From Diospyros lotus (taxonomy: Eukaryota > Streptophyta > Magnoliopsida > Ericales > Ebenaceae): 64,000 nucleotides of DNA. The notes below the pieces were generated by a model. That model searched no databases and was not told the DNA's origin. It saw nothing but the letters and a program-made list of their open reading frames with translations. This document shows, piece after piece, positions 23,213-36,557 of the stretch (its first letter is position 1; every line of letters starts with the position of its first letter). The position numbers and the translations under genes were made by a program. The stretch is taken from positions 33,088,639 to 33,152,638 of the forward strand of contig NC_068346.1 of assembly GCF_014633365.1 (NCBI RefSeq), in the 5' to 3' direction.

Positions 23213-26200
23213 TGTTGATCAGAATGGTGAAAACTACAATCATTAATACATAAATCATAAATATAAATTTAATATCACACATTAAATTAAATATTTAATA
23301 TTTAAATATTATTATATAATATTAAAACAAAATGCTAACAATTGCCCTAAATACAATGGCGATATATGCATCTTATTTTTAGATAAGTTGCATCTATTGT
23401 ACCTTTTTTTAAAAAAAAATTAAACAATTTTATAGTTAATTGAATGATTCAAAATATGATACTTTTATCATTAATTAATAGAATTATTTAGAGATTAAAA
23501 ACAAGATACATTTGTTGTCATTTAACCATCAGTCCAATATTACCCAATATTAAATACATAATATATTTAATTTAATTTAATATTATATGCATATCCAATC
23601 TTTAATATATAGTAATAAAATTTTAATATATTTAATATTATATATGCATTTAATCTATTATTCATATCTAGATCATATATGATATATGCAATTGGATCTG
23701 GATCCGAATACGGGTAACTAAATTCATGCTTAATGGCAAACCTAAATAAATAAATGGGTCAAATATGGGTCCGAACCCCCAATCCATTAACAGATCTAGT
23801 TAGGCATATTGCCCCTAAAATTGCATATCTTTAGATTCACGTTTAATTTTGTATTTTTGTTATTTAAACTTTTTATGTTCCATCTACTTAATTATGAAGA
23901 AAAAAAAATATAGAACCCTAAAAATCAACAAAAATTGGAGCTCTACTACCTCTAACAAACCACGAGGTTGACTAAATATTAGGTTTGGATAATTCTGAAA
24001 GTTTAAGTACACAATTAACCCAAAAACAAAAGGTGGGTACTAATTAAACTGCACGTTAGTATATATTATAAGGGATAAATTAGCCTTTTGGCTTAAATTA
24101 GTTCTGAAATCCTATAGATAGGTAAAAGATGACCTAGAAAAGCCATAGCCAGTGAAGATGGAGGATATACCAAGTCAACCTACTGAAGAACAACAAAGCC
24201 ATAACTTGAATAACTAAGGCAAACTTGATAGCCAAAACAAAATCATTAAGGGAGCGAGGTGAAAACATAGAAAAACTGCTTTCAATTTGCAAAAACTTAG
24301 ATACGTCCTGAAAGGGATCTTAATTAACTAAGGGATGAGAGATCAAAAGCTTGAGATTTTTACTAAGGTCTCATGGTTGAAGCTCTAAGGAGACGCCTAT
24401 CACAACTATACAATATATCTAGACTCGTCATATGTCGTCTTTACCTAGATGAGAAGGAAGATGATTGGGAACCATTATGTGAAAATTGAGTGAGCCAGTA
24501 TCATCAAAATATATGGATCGATCGAACGAAATAGGGAAACAAAGATAAAGATCAGATTTGGGTTGAGTTCAAAAATCGAGATCTAAAGTAGAGAGGGGAT
24601 TAGAATAGGGTGAAGATTGTGCCAAGGGAGGGGGAAATAAGGTGGGGAGAATAGGGATTTTATGGAGAGAGAGAGGGGAAATAGGATAGCATTTTAGGCG
24701 ATAGTGAATGGGGTGATTGATAGATTCAAATTTGGGGGAAAGGGGTGCAGGGGGTGATGAGGTGAAGCAAGTGAGGAAGAGAGATTTGAAGGAGGCCAAG
24801 GATTAGACTCATAGGTTAGAGAAGGCCAGGTTTCAAGGAAGGATGTATGCAATTGACGGTGAAAAGTTATGGGACAAAAGGTGAAAATCTACTCACAAAG
24901 GACCTAGGGTTTTAACTGGCTGAGAGCAACTTTTGTATATTATGATTAATGCTGCATAAACAAAAAAATTATATAATAAATGAGATGCATGTTAAAAAGA
25001 AACACTGTTAATATTTCTTTGTTTTCTTTCTTTAGGGTTCTTTCTTAAGAGTGGATATCTTCACTTTGATTGATTTCTTGTTGGCCTTTTTCCATTTCAT
25101 CCATATATGGATGTTCCCTTTGTTTCTTTTCCATAAGATCCAAGAAAAAGGCCCTGGTACTGTCTTCTCAACAACTAGCTCAAATCTAATCAATTTGGTC
25201 TCTTTTTGTGAATTCCTATGGCTTAACTTTGTTTTTGTTCATAGGATGAATGATCCGATTTAACTGGGGTTAGAGACTGGTTATTGGAATTGTTTTCCCC
25301 TATGGCTTGTGTAGCTCTAGTTTTTGTGAGTATTTATCTTGGCTTTGGCTTCTGTTGTGATTGTGATGCTTTTGGTTTTGCTTGTTGTGGCATTGACTCG
25401 ATTTATCTGTTTAATATTATCTGGGTTTAATTAGTTTTTAAGTCGTCAATTCATCGGTTTAGTTGGTTGTGTCACTCTAAAAATATTTATAATTTTAAAA
25501 TTTTAATTAATAATTTTAGAAAAATATGTCATTGACATCTTGTGAAAGTACTGTTAAAGCATAAATAAGATCTCTTTATAAAATTATTATTTAATTTTTA
25601 AAAATTATAAACTAATTCAAATTACATAATAGAGTAAAAAAAAACTCCATATCTTATAGATAGCATTCCCATTCTCTCTGTGTTCTGAAACTGAGTTTGA
25701 TTGGATTTTATAACTATATTATTTATAATTAATATATAGGAAATAGATTGGCAGCTGTTGTGGTGCGTTGTGTCTATAAATAAATATATATATATATATT
25801 GTTTCTGACTGGTGCATGCATGGCTTTTTTGCATGATTGTTGGTGAGTCATGGGGTAGCGTTTGGTTGTGTGATTGATTAATTAATTGATTAATATATAT
25901 GGTTGTGGGAGCTCGCAGAATGAAGCACTAACTTTCATTGTTTAGGATTGCTATTGCTATTGATATGATATATTTATATGGAAAATGACACCCTCAAAGA
26001 AAGTATTTTATATTTAAAATATATAATCAATTCGTTGCCCAATCCCAAAGTATCACGTAACCAAATGAAATGAGTCGGATTGACTATTAGAAATCAATAC
26101 GTGACATCAAACTCACCACCAGATAAAATTTAGTATCTTGACCATTAATGAGCATAATTCAACTAACATGGCTCGAGTCTTTGACATCAAATCCTAACTA

Positions 26201-26926
26201 TATTTAGTCGCATTCAGAATGAAATTTTTAACAAAAATCACACTTGAAATATTTTTTGTATAAATTATAATTTTTTTTAATTATCTGACACGATATGTGT
26301 GTTAATTTTTTTCTTTTCTCGTTATTCTGTTCAATCTCTTGTTATAATTGAACATTAACTTTATCGTTAAAATTTACAACAAAAAGTAAAAACCCTAATC
26401 TTGGGGGGATTGATGAGTATTATCATAGGTCTCATCTTTCAAAGTAACATCACTTCAATATAAAATTTTATATAGAATAGGATAAGTGTGTATAGAGAGA
26501 GATTGACGGGTCATGGATTAATTATATATGTAAAAGCATATGGTGAAGTAGCTTTTTGAAAGGTAAGGATGGAAAAGGATGTTTTTTTGCCTCAAATTGA
26601 ATTAGAGGATGAGCATATATATATATATATATATATATTCCAAGGGACAAAACCCTTGGAAACTAATGATGTTGTCTCAACTCAAGTCGAGAAGGATTCG
26701 TTTGACTGTTTCCTTTTCATGATGTCGGGAAGATCATGTTGGAATTGAATACAATAGTTAGAATAATAAAATCTCCAAATGACCCACATATACATTAATT
26801 ATATATATTATATATTTATAAATGTACCCACCTAGTTAACCCTTATGCCAATTTAGTTAAAGGTCACTTGGTAGAGTCATTTGTTCCCTTGTATACATTC
26901 GAAAACAATACCTTTCATGTAAGTAT
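23213..26926. other. AT-rich intergenic, no gene recognised
   Basis: Contains (AT)n tracts (for example 26617-26638) and a purine-rich stretch (about 24560-24800) whose 76-codon minus-strand frame is proline/serine-rich low complexity. I see no conserved domain, RNA gene or element ends. Confidence 0.45.
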
Positions 26927-26929
26927 TTA

Positions 26930-27278
26930 GGTAGCATTTGTTAATTAAAATATAGATCGAAAAAATTAAGATATAGAAAGTATTTTAGATTTTTGTTGTT
27001 AAACTTATTTGACGATTCTTGAAAAAAAAGTTACGAGACTTCTTTCTATTATTTTTTAGATATATGCTTAATTATCTCTCTCTCTCTTCTTAATAATTAT
27101 ATATTGGACCTCATAGATAAGAAAAAATGACGCATATGTTCTCCAGTACATTTTAAAAAAATTAACAAAAATTATTTGATAAAAATCTTGAAATATTTTT
27201 CAACCTTATCTTGACTATTCCATATATTGGTTCAAAAAATATTTTAAGGTTATCTTACTCATTTTAATAAACACTACC
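26930..27278. mobile_element. Tourist-like MITE (TTA target duplication)
   Basis: TTA at 26927-26929 and 27279-27281 flanks inverted ends GGTAGCATTTGTTAATTAAA and, from the right, GGTAGTGTTTATTAAAAT. The 3-bp TTA duplication fits PIF/Harbinger-type elements. The 349-bp interior is AT-rich and non-coding. Confidence 0.7.
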
Positions 27279-27354
27279 TTAAGATATTAAGAATCACACC
27301 CACAATTTCAAATAATGTATAAGTCGATGTTTCTAAATACTTCTACCCGCTACC

Positions 27355-27518
27355 TATGTTGCACGGAAACGAAAAAGGGAAACGTTTCCAATAGAAAATG
27401 AAAACATGAAAACGAACATTCTTCTAAAAAAAAATAGAGATAAATAGGGTCCGAAACAGGAATGAAAAACGTTTCGAAAACGAGAAAACGACTCCTATAA
27501 GTGTTTCCATGCAACATA
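27355..27518. mobile_element. Short MITE with 16-bp inverted ends
   Basis: TATGTTGCACGGAAAC at the left and GTTTCCATGCAACATA at the right are inverted repeats with one mismatch. The 164-bp element contains several GAAAACGA / AAACGTTTC words. Flanking duplications are not visible. Confidence 0.6.
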
Positions 27519-27568
27519 TTTAGCCCTCTACATTCTATCTAGATGTTCACTCGTACTCGACAAGATCT

Positions 27569-27695
27569 ACCATTAACAAATTAATCTAGCAACAATTTAA
27601 TTATATAAAAGTTCATTTATCAATCCGAATATACCATTAATTAACAAGCTAATCTAGCAACAATTTAATTATATAAAAGTTCATTTATGAATCGA
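27569..27695. repeat. Tandem duplication, 64-bp unit
   Basis: Two adjacent copies share ATCTAGCAACAATTTAATTA and TATAAAAGTTCATTTAT, offset by about 64 bp. Non-coding. Confidence 0.8.
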
Positions 27696-29570
27696 TATTG
27701 GGATAATGAAAGTTGCATGGACATAAAAATAATTTATTTTTTTGTGTATAAAGTAAAGAAATTGCCATGCATGATTAAAGTGATTGGTCAAAGTTAAAAG
27801 TTGACATAAATATAAGCCATTTTGATTGTCGATTTGGCTTATGAATAATCTAACTTGTTTTTGTGGGGGTTGGCGATTTGACTGCCCCAATATTCACAAA
27901 CTTGTTGGATGATGATGCCCTAATTTAAAAAAGGACAGAATTAGGTGGATTGGTCCCCATTAGGGCATTATCTCCATGTCCAATTAGCTATAGCATATGC
28001 GTCCATCCCTCAAAGTTGCCTCCTTTATACAATTCAACACCACAAGACAAAACAAATGAGGGGTAGAGACAAGTCGGAAAAGCTTTCATCTAAGCCAAAG
28101 TGTTCACAATCTTTTGACAAAAATATTTTCAAGGTTTTAAATCTCAAGATAAGATTCAAGTTGAGAGATGGGTGGCGTCGCCTTCAAATAAAGATTAAGG
28201 GACTATTTACTTGTGAAAAAATAGTTTTGACTTTTTTAAAAATTATTTTATAAAAAATAAAAATTTTGTTTAAATATAAAAATGAAAATAAAGAATAAAG
28301 ATTTAAAAAACGTAGTTCTCGCAAATACTGTTAAACTTGAAAAGCTACTAAAATAGGGCTTTATTCTCTTTACTGTTTTTAAATCGTTTTTAGTTTTTTA
28401 AAACAATAAAAACGTGTTTATTTTTATATTTTTAAAAATAAAAAAAATTGTAAAGAAAACTCAAAATAACAAAAAATCATTTTGGCTGTTTTCATCACAA
28501 ATACGCTCAAAATTTTCAACACGCGAAAAACGTTACAGACAAAAAGAACGCGTTTTCAGCAATCTCAAAATATAAAATTAAAAATGAATTCAAAACTCAA
28601 AACTGAAAATTAAAAAGTAAAGAAAGTAGTCCTTGAGCTTTTCAAATTTTTTCTCCTAATTTGGAGATGTGAAAAAAAGTGGTTCTTCATAATTTTTTTT
28701 TAATCATCTCCATCGTCTTCTCTAACACAAATTTTTGAAATTTCTCTATTATTTTTGAACATATGCATTCCAATTTTTTAGATTGAAAATTTGTTTCTTT
28801 ATTTTTTTATTGGTTGAAAATTCTTTTGTATATATAGTTCTAACATTTGAATGCGATTTTCAAACTTTATATACAAATTGAAAACTAGAGATTTTATAGA
28901 AAATTTTGATGCAAAAGAACTGAAAATATTTTTTCACAATTAATTAAACGACCCACTAGAGGTCTCAAATTCAAGAATTGAGTCATGTATGGGACCTAGG
29001 TGATTGTCTTATATGCTTGATGATAAGTCCAGATCTAAGGGAGAAAACACTAATGATACTACTGCTCTTAGTGTCATCGTATGCAATATAGTGTTGGTTT
29101 AGAAGCATACTATAAAGGACTAAGTTTCTAGTCATATAATGGACTAAATGTGGTTCCTTGCTTCATATATATATATATATATGATATGTTTTTGAGACTT
29201 TGATCTTGTAATAGTTAGAGTCTTGCACTACCAAAAGCTCTGATGATTGTCATGGTTCAATGTTAACTTTTTTTTTTTTTTTTTAAATGAAGTTCTAGAC
29301 TGATATGTTTTAAATATGTAATCACTAAAGTTTATTTAATTGGATAGTCTTTTTGTTAAATAAATTTTTTTATATAAAATATTAAAACTTAATTAGTGTT
29401 GCCCAAGTGACAAGATGTTAGAATTTTTAGATTGATAATTAGAATTTTGGGTTGTGAAAAAAACAAACGAGTTGATATAAAACCTATAAAATTCACTTAA
29501 AATGATTCAATTAAATTTATGAGCCTAAATTCATTTTAACATTTAATTATATGTGATATCGAAAAGGTTG
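27696..29570. other. AT-rich intergenic, no gene recognised
   Basis: A 102-codon plus-strand frame at 27945-28253 shows no motif and runs into homopolymer-rich DNA. The stretch 28200-28640 is rich in AAAAA/TTTTT words around GCGTTTTC and may be an old repeat. Confidence 0.4.
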
Positions 29571-29863
29571 TAAGTTATTGAGCCCCATAATGGAAGGGTC
29601 CATAAAAGAAAACCTAGGATTAGGTCCCTTCTCTCATCTAAGATATAATTTTCTATTTACAAGAAAATTGTGATTATTTGCCCAATTGATAAGTTATTGA
29701 GCCCCAAAAAGAAAACCTAGGATTAGGTCCCTTTCTCTCACCTAAGATATAATTTTCTATTTAGAAGAAAATTGTGATTATTTGCCCAATTGATAATTTC
29801 TCTCATCTAAGATATAATTTTCTATTTAGAAGAAAATTGTGATTGTTTGCCCAATTGATAACT
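29571..29863. repeat. Direct repeat, two and a half copies
   Basis: A unit of about 119 bp starting TAAGTTATTGAGCCCC and containing CCTAGGATTAGGTCCC and TTTGCCCAATTGATAA occurs at 29571 and 29690. A third, partial copy starts near 29797. The later copies lack internal segments. Non-coding. Confidence 0.8.
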
Positions 29864-29891
29864 TCCATTGGAGAATGAGAGAGACTACTTA

Positions 29892-30140
29892 GAGTGTGTT
29901 TGATAACATTTAGTTGGAAAAAAAAATATTTTTCAACTTATGAAATTTTTCATGGAAAACAAAAATCATCTCCTTTCTAGATGAAATTTTTCATGGAAAT
30001 GAGCAAAACATATGTTTTATTAATGGTCATACGATGGAATTGAATTTCATGAAAAATATAGTGTGTTAAACACTAAAGATAAAATTCAATTCCTTGGACG
30101 TGACATTTTTCATGCACTTTTCATGCTATCAAACACACCC
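29892..30140. mobile_element. Tourist-like MITE family A, copy 1
   Basis: TTA at 29889-29891 and 30141-30143 flanks GAGTGTGTTTGATA and, inverted from the right, GGGTGTGTTTGATA. Internal words GAAATTTTTCATGGAAA and TTGAATTTCATGAAAAAT are shared with the copy at 48443-48678, which lies in the opposite orientation. Confidence 0.8.
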
Positions 30141-30143
30141 TTA

Positions 30144-31246
30144 GTCAAAATTCATAAATTTCTTGTGTTAATTCAATTTAACAAAAGCCTAGAACAATTC
30201 TACTAAAGAGAAGATTTAGATGGTTATTGAATTGAGTATTTTTATGACTCTTTTAATTGTATATTCTATTTTGGTATTGAAAAACAAATTATATCCAATT
30301 GAATAAATCTAATAATTAAAGACAAAGCCTCCCATTTCTACATAGCCACCTTTTTTTAATCCAACGAATCTAGTTCTAAATGGATTTGGATCTAGATTCA
30401 ATGGGTTTGGTCTAAATCCATTATAAATGAATTTGGATCTCACTGGTTTAGAACGATTTGGTTCTGGGTCAAACCTGACCCACTAACAACAAACAACCTT
30501 AGTCCAATTGATTGTTGTGAGTGAAGAACAAATAAATGGGTCTTGGTCTAATTTTGAGCCAATGGGTATGTCCAGATACAACCTATCTAATAATTAGGCT
30601 TAAAGAATTTGGGTCTAATGGGTTTGGTTAAGGCCTATTATAAATGGACTTGGGTTAGGTCTAGTGCATGTTGGGTTTGTGCCATACCAAGCCCATTGAG
30701 AGGCATAGTAAGGCTGGGGCTTGAGTAAACCTCCAATTACACCTTTTGCCTCTTAACATTGGCTTAACCCCTTGGTTAGCAAGAAAAGAAGACATTTAGT
30801 GTTTTGGGATTTTAAATTCCATGAAAAATCCATAAAACCCTAGTTTTAATATTTATGGTGTCTTAAAAGGAAATAGGGGTTTTTTTATACCTAAGATTAG
30901 AGCCTATTTCCTTTGTCTTCAAGGTAAGGGCTTAAAAGGTTTAACTAGAAAGAAATGGAGTTTTTTTTTTAATACCCAAGAAGTCCAAACTTAGTTTAAG
31001 AGCTTATGCCATCTCTTTTCAAAATATTCCTTTAAAGTTTCGTTATAAAACAATCTATAACTTTTGTTTAGAAGTTAGTAACCTCAATTATAGCCTTCGC
31101 AGAAGAAGTAGAAAATCTCAAAATAAAATGCTTTGCAAACAAGACAATCTCTTGATGCAATTATTACAAATTTCACAAAAAAATTTTAATACAAAACTTA
31201 CAGAGTATATAACACGAAGATAATGAATAAATTTAGTTACAACTCT
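30144..31246. other. Intergenic, no gene recognised
   Basis: The stretch 30370-30700 repeats words such as GGATTTGGATCTAGATTC, GGGTTTGGTCTAAATCC and GGGTCAAACCTGACCCAC, which suggests an old, diverged repeat. No element ends are resolved. Confidence 0.35.
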
Positions 31247-31429
31247 TCATGTTTCAACACACCTTTTTGCTTCAGCATAATATAGCTCACTTGTACGGTT
31301 AAACTTTCTATATCTTCCATTTGAAAGATGAGAAGACTTCTGATACTTAGCTTCCTCAACTAGGTAGTAGAAATAATAGAGATAAAAGTTGAATGTCTTC
31401 ACCATGTACCATTTCTTTTCATTAGAATG
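31247..31429 (-). pseudogene. Short coding-like fragment, unidentified
   Basis: On the minus strand a frame opens after a stop near 31430 and runs 60 codons to TGA at 31247-31249. Its composition is protein-like (KWYMVKTFNFYLYYFYYLVE, then KYQKSSHLSNGRYRKFNRTS), with many codons of mixed third base. It lies in otherwise non-coding DNA and has no upstream ATG in frame beyond an internal methionine. It may be the last exon of a decayed gene or a captured exon. I do not recognise the family. Confidence 0.3.
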
Positions 31430-34196
31430 CTATCAAATGTAATTAATAATGAAAAGATATATAATACTCGTAAAACTAATTTTCAAGTATGATAATATCT
31501 TCAAAGAATAAAAACTATCAGGTGAACATAGATTAAAATGATAGTTGAAACATGGAACAATAAGAAATGATATAAAAGATCATTTAACCAAATTAGGACA
31601 TTTCTTTAACTTTTGGACTTCTTTGAAAATGAAAGAGATAATCAAGACAAAATCTCAAACAAAAATGAGTGTTTTGAACATATGAGAATTAGATGAAACA
31701 TTTGGGTTTGAGTGCCCATAGAACAGATATCCTCTCACTAAGTGTGTTTCTCGCAACAATGTTTGTGCGTATGAGGGAACCCTTTTAGACGTTTGAATAA
31801 ATGTTTAAACTAACCTGATTTCGACTTCCATCTTTACAAATTGGTTCAAACGTCTAAAGCCATATTTTAGACTTCTAAACACAATCCAAAGAGTTTAGAT
31901 CTTCATATTAATATCTAAATTCCTATTTAGACATTTGAAAGACTTCGATATAGAAATGTTTATTTCCATTCTATTTTGATAAAATTATCACAAAAAGCTT
32001 AGAAACGAAAATAGTACCATCTTTAAACCATTTTTAATTTTAAAGACAAAAAATTTTCCGTCTTTAATATTTTTTACTTATCCTATTTTAATAAAAAATA
32101 ATATTTTGAGACAGTGTGCATTATGTTAAGAATTTGGTATATTTAACCAACCAAAAGAGAACATAACTTATCCCATCCTATTAGACATCTAGTTTAGTCG
32201 ACCAGATGCAAGACATGATTGACCAAATGCATCTGGTATATCTTGGGAACATCTAGTGCAGATTAGACTAGTTGACCAAATACATCATCTAGTCAACCAA
32301 ATTATCACAAAAGTCTTTTCCTTCTTCTGGAAAAGAGCCATTAGTTGACCAATCTTGAGGCTAATCAACCAAGTGTGGTCAACTTTCTTTTTCTTCTTCT
32401 AAAATTACATCTATTCCCTTATTTTGTTATCCTTTTATGTTTTAAAAATACTCAAGAACCTCCTCACATACCTCTCCTTATCATAAATGCATTTCACCAA
32501 AACACCACATGATTGTTTGTCCCTTTTTTGTTGAAAGATAATGTTTAAAATCTTCAGAGCTAACGTTTTTACTATTTTTATGCTTATCCCTGGAACTCTA
32601 AACTCGTTATATATTATATATCAAATCAGCAAAGGATGTAGATCTACATCACTTTTTTGTTGAAAGATAATGTTTAAAATCTTAATATTTGATCTTTTTT
32701 TTTAATTGCAAATGGAAAAGGCAAAAAAAAATTAGAAACTGAAAATTTTCATCTCTATATTTTAGTTTTAGAGACGAAGAGGCACAAATTTTAGAGACAG
32801 AACCTTTTAGAGACAAAAAATTATTTGTCTCTAATTCCGTCTCGACTTTGAATATAATAATCATAGATGAAATTTTTCATTTTTAATTATCTGATAAGTT
32901 TTAAGAGATGGAATATTTCTGTCTTTACAAGAAAATTGGGGTTTATCCCCCATATCTTTTCCTTCTCAATTTTTCTCAAATCCCAAATTGTCTCACTCGT
33001 CAACTGTCTCCCTCTCATTTGTTATCATCTTGGCTACCAATCGGCTCTCTCATTGTCAATGTTGTCGATCGCCTTCATTGTCGTATCTTCCACCATCTTT
33101 TTCTTCCTTCGTCATGTCCAACATCTTTCTCCATCGTTGTCGTCTCCTTCGTCACCTTTACTATTTTCCATCCACCATCTGCCAGCGTTAGCATTGCCTC
33201 TATTGCCCTATTCGGCCATTGTTGCCCGTTTTACTTTCTTGAGGTATATTTTCTTCTGATTATATATATCTTCATGCTAAACTTTGATATGCCAATTCTA
33301 TAATTCCACGTTTCTACTTCAATTAGTGTATGTTGATTTAGTTATTTAAAGTATTATATATATATATATATATATTTTAGGGGAAGGGGATGTTTCTCAT
33401 TTGTGTTTGTTTTGAGCCCTAATTACCTAGATTAGCAAATGATTTTTAGCTGTGAACTTTGTCGATTTAGAAAAGCCCTAGGACAACACAATTGAACCAA
33501 CGAAATTTTAAAGAATCTAACGAAAACTTATATATTCCATCTCATGCTGATGAAAAATTTACTTACACAAAATCTAATTGGGTTGAATGGGTTGCTCCTC
33601 CCACAGGTGGGTTTCCCTAATTCGGGTCAGAATTATTGTTTTCTTTAATGGTGATTTGTGAGTGGTTCCTTCTAGATGACATGGTGAAAAGGACTTTAGC
33701 TTGAAAGAGTACTCAATAAGCAAAGAAAAGCAATTGGCCCCTAGGGCTCTAAGTGATGATGTTGAACCATCACCTAAATGTTTCCTCAAATCCAGTACTT
33801 GTAAGGGCGAGGCTTTTATCCCCCAAGAGAACTCCGATACATAAGTCAGTAAAAAAAAGATAAGCAAATATAAAATAGGTTTCTGTTAGTATGTTTATAC
33901 CTTTAGGAGTTCACTCTTATTTATAAATGGTGTGGAGTGACATTCAGAGTATAGTTTGGCCATTAGGTTGAGATTCTTGAGTGGTTATAGAGATTTTCGA
34001 GATATTAGAGAGATTCTCTATTGACCAAGTCTGCTAAAGAGATTTTCAGCTAACCAAGTCCAAAGGAATAGATTAGATCTTCCTGAATATTCCATATCAA
34101 CAATTGATCCAAATCTAAGTCATGTTAGATCTATGAGACACATAACGCTCCAGGTGAAAACACATGGTGACTTCAATCAACTTTCCTTGGTACATG
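31430..34196. other. Intergenic, no gene recognised
   Basis: GAGACG / GTCTCT-type words near 32740-32860 recall CACTA-element subterminal sequence, but no ends were found. A 36-base segment with TTTTTTGTTGAAAGATAATG is repeated at about 32526 and 32655. Frames at 32867-33303 (plus) and 33574-33867 (minus) are serine/proline/leucine-rich translations without a recognised domain. (TA)n lies at about 33353-33375. Confidence 0.4.
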
Positions 34197-34217
34197 TGGC
34201 GCATGGTGATTAGTGGG

Positions 34218-34499
34218 GCCACATGGGTAATGGAGTAATTTGTTTCTCCCTCTCATCATCAATGATGAAGATGAATTATAGGTTGTTTAAATTTATGATA
34301 TCGACAACAAACTTACAAAGTGAAAGCTTTATAGTGCTCCCAATGTCTCATTTTCTTCATTATCTTCAATCTTCATTATTCTCTTTTCCATTCTGAGATG
34401 GGATTCCAATTTGGAGCCTCACCTCCAAGACTATGGGTTTGAAGCCAAACTCACGGGGGGAGATAGGATTTTAAAATTTAGTAAAACCCTATCTCACAA
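34218..34499. mobile_element. Insert between 21-bp direct repeats
   Basis: GGCGCATGGTGATTAGTGGG ends at 34217 and GGCGCATGGTGATTAATGGG ends at 34520. With one extra matching T in front, this is 20 of 21 bases. The 282-bp insert contains GGTTTGAAGCC, which resembles a Pol III B box. Long target duplications fit a SINE or another LINE-mobilised sequence, but no poly(A) tail is seen, so the class is uncertain. Confidence 0.45.
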
Positions 34500-34520
34500 T
34501 GGCGCATGGTGATTAATGGG

Positions 34521-35300
34521 TTGATCTGTATATGTTAAGACGAAATGACACGTTTAAGATTAATTTACAAAAATAAATTAAAAAAATATTATAATATTAA
34601 AAAAATATTATGTATTCTAAAATTTTATAATTATAATTTAATATTTATAATTAGTAGATCTAATATATAAATTTTTAAGTTTTTGGATCTCAAGATTATA
34701 AAAATTATAAAATGATATATATATATATATATAATATATAGAGGGAGAGAATTAACACAAGAGGATGATAAGATTCAAATTATTAATCTCTTGCACTATG
34801 AGTCATAAATTTAAATAGCAAATAGGTTTAAAATTTAACTATGTTATTTATTTATTTTAAATAAATCTAATATACATATATATTTTATTATAATTTCTAG
34901 TAAATTACTAAATTTATTTGGGCAATTATTAGTTGATGTTATATCATTTCTCCAAATTAGATCTTCAATCAATAATTATGAGATATTAGCTATGGTCAAA
35001 TCCAATTTGAATTTAATAAAAAAAAGTTTATAATAATTAAATTTATTTTTTAATTAGTTTATGACAATCAACTCAATTACATGATAACTAAAAAATAACT
35101 AAATATATAAAGATTAGAAAAGAAAAAATAGTATAATTTTATTAATATTATTATTAATAGTATAATTATTGATATTATTATTTCAGTCAAATAATAATAA
35201 TTTTATTATTTATCATTTAATTATTAATATTATTTTATTTTATTTAATAAATAAATATTTAAAAAAATTAAAATCCAAAAATCTGAAAATCCCCCCACAC
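34521..35300. other. Very AT-rich intergenic
   Basis: Dominated by AT, TAA and ATT runs, with (TA)n near 34711-34730. No gene or element ends are seen. Confidence 0.5.
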
Positions 35301-35308
35301 CCCGCGCC

Positions 35309-35891
35309 TAGGGGTGGCAATTCGTGTTGGCGGGTCGTAATCATGTCGTGTCAAGACATACGTATAACACGTGTCAGACTAACCCAAACACGACCCGTTT
35401 AATAATCGTGTCAAATTCCTTAAACCCGAACACGACACGTTTATTAAACGTGTAACACGACACGACCCGTTTAACTAAACGTGTCATATCGTGTCGTGTC
35501 GTGTCACCTGTTAACCTATTTAACCCGTTTAATTTAAATAGGTCGTGTTGTGTCACCTGTTAAACGTGTTATTTAGTTTTAAACGTGTTATTTCGTGTAT
35601 AATCGTGTTAACGTGTTCAGATCAACCCACTAACCCTTTTAATTAAACGTGTCATTTCGTATATAATCGTGTTAACGTGTTCAGGTCAACTCGTTAACAT
35701 GTTTAATTAAACGTGTCATTTCGTATCTAAACGGGTTAGACAGGTTAACCCGCCTAAGACACGAAAATAATCATGTCATAAACGGGTTGACCCATTTATG
35801 ACCCAAACCCGATTAACCCCAACCCTAACCCGCTTAACTCCGCATCGTGTCGTGTCGTGTAATCAGGTCGTGTCTAAAGTTGCCAGCTCTA
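35309..35891. mobile_element. Complete non-autonomous hAT element
   Basis: CCCGCGCC at 35301-35308 and 35892-35899 is an exact 8-bp target duplication. The ends are TAGGGGTGGCAA and, inverted from the right, TAGAGCTGGCAA, typical hAT termini. The 583-bp body is full of ACACGACACG, AACGTGT and AACGGGTTA words in both orientations. No transposase frame is present. Confidence 0.92.
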
Positions 35892-35899
35892 CCCGCGCC

Positions 35900-36075
35900 T
35901 ATTTCAATTTCCCTATTTGCGAAAAGAAACCCTAAGGCTAAACATAAACTCCCCCCTTTCTCTCTCACTCTTCCCCCGCTCGCTCTCTCTCTCTCTTACA
36001 TTCTCTGAGCTTCCACCTCCACCTCCACCTCCGCCTCCGCCAGTCGCAGCGCCGTAGCCTCCACTTCAGCCTTTG
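35900..36075 (+). other. Leader-exon-like sequence with telo-box
   Basis: After the hAT insertion the DNA carries AAACCCTAA at 35927-35935 (a telo-box, common in promoters of plant housekeeping genes), a pyrimidine-rich (CT)n stretch at 35957-36000 and a GC-richer segment. The last ends in CTTTG followed by GTAAGT, a strong splice-donor sequence at 36076. It may be the non-coding first exon of the small membrane-protein gene at 38570. That link is inference. Confidence 0.3.
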
Positions 36076-36557
36076 GTAAGTTTTTTTGTTGATTCGTATA
36101 TTTTGCTGCTACTTCTTGTTGGTATATATATTTTGTGAATACACACTTCAGCCGTGGGTGTTTGCTGCTGCTTCTTGTTGGCATATATATTTTGTGATGG
36201 TTTTGGTTGGAAATTTCGAGAGGTATATATTTTGTATATTTTGTATAAATGGTTTTAGTAGTTATAGCGTTTAGCAAATTTCGAGAGGTTTGGCTTATTT
36301 TAGAAGTTATAGGTTGACTTATTTTCTGTTTCGAGAAGTTGAATCCAAAAAAATTTGAGCAAATTTCAGTGGATAAGATGTATTATAACACCATTAAAAC
36401 TTCTATTTTGTATTTCTTCTGCTTTGCATGCGTAGATGTTCATTTGTGTTGTTGTTGTGATTGCTTGACTTTCTCGAGATCTGCTGCCGGTGAATAAAAT
36501 TTTATGTGTATTGAATAGGTTTTTTTCATGCATTCAATAGGTTTTTACATGTTACAG

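Noticed and set aside
32867..33303. Overlapping 130-codon plus-strand frames
   Set aside because: Three frames are open at once over TC-rich low-complexity DNA, so there is no evidence of selection on any of them.
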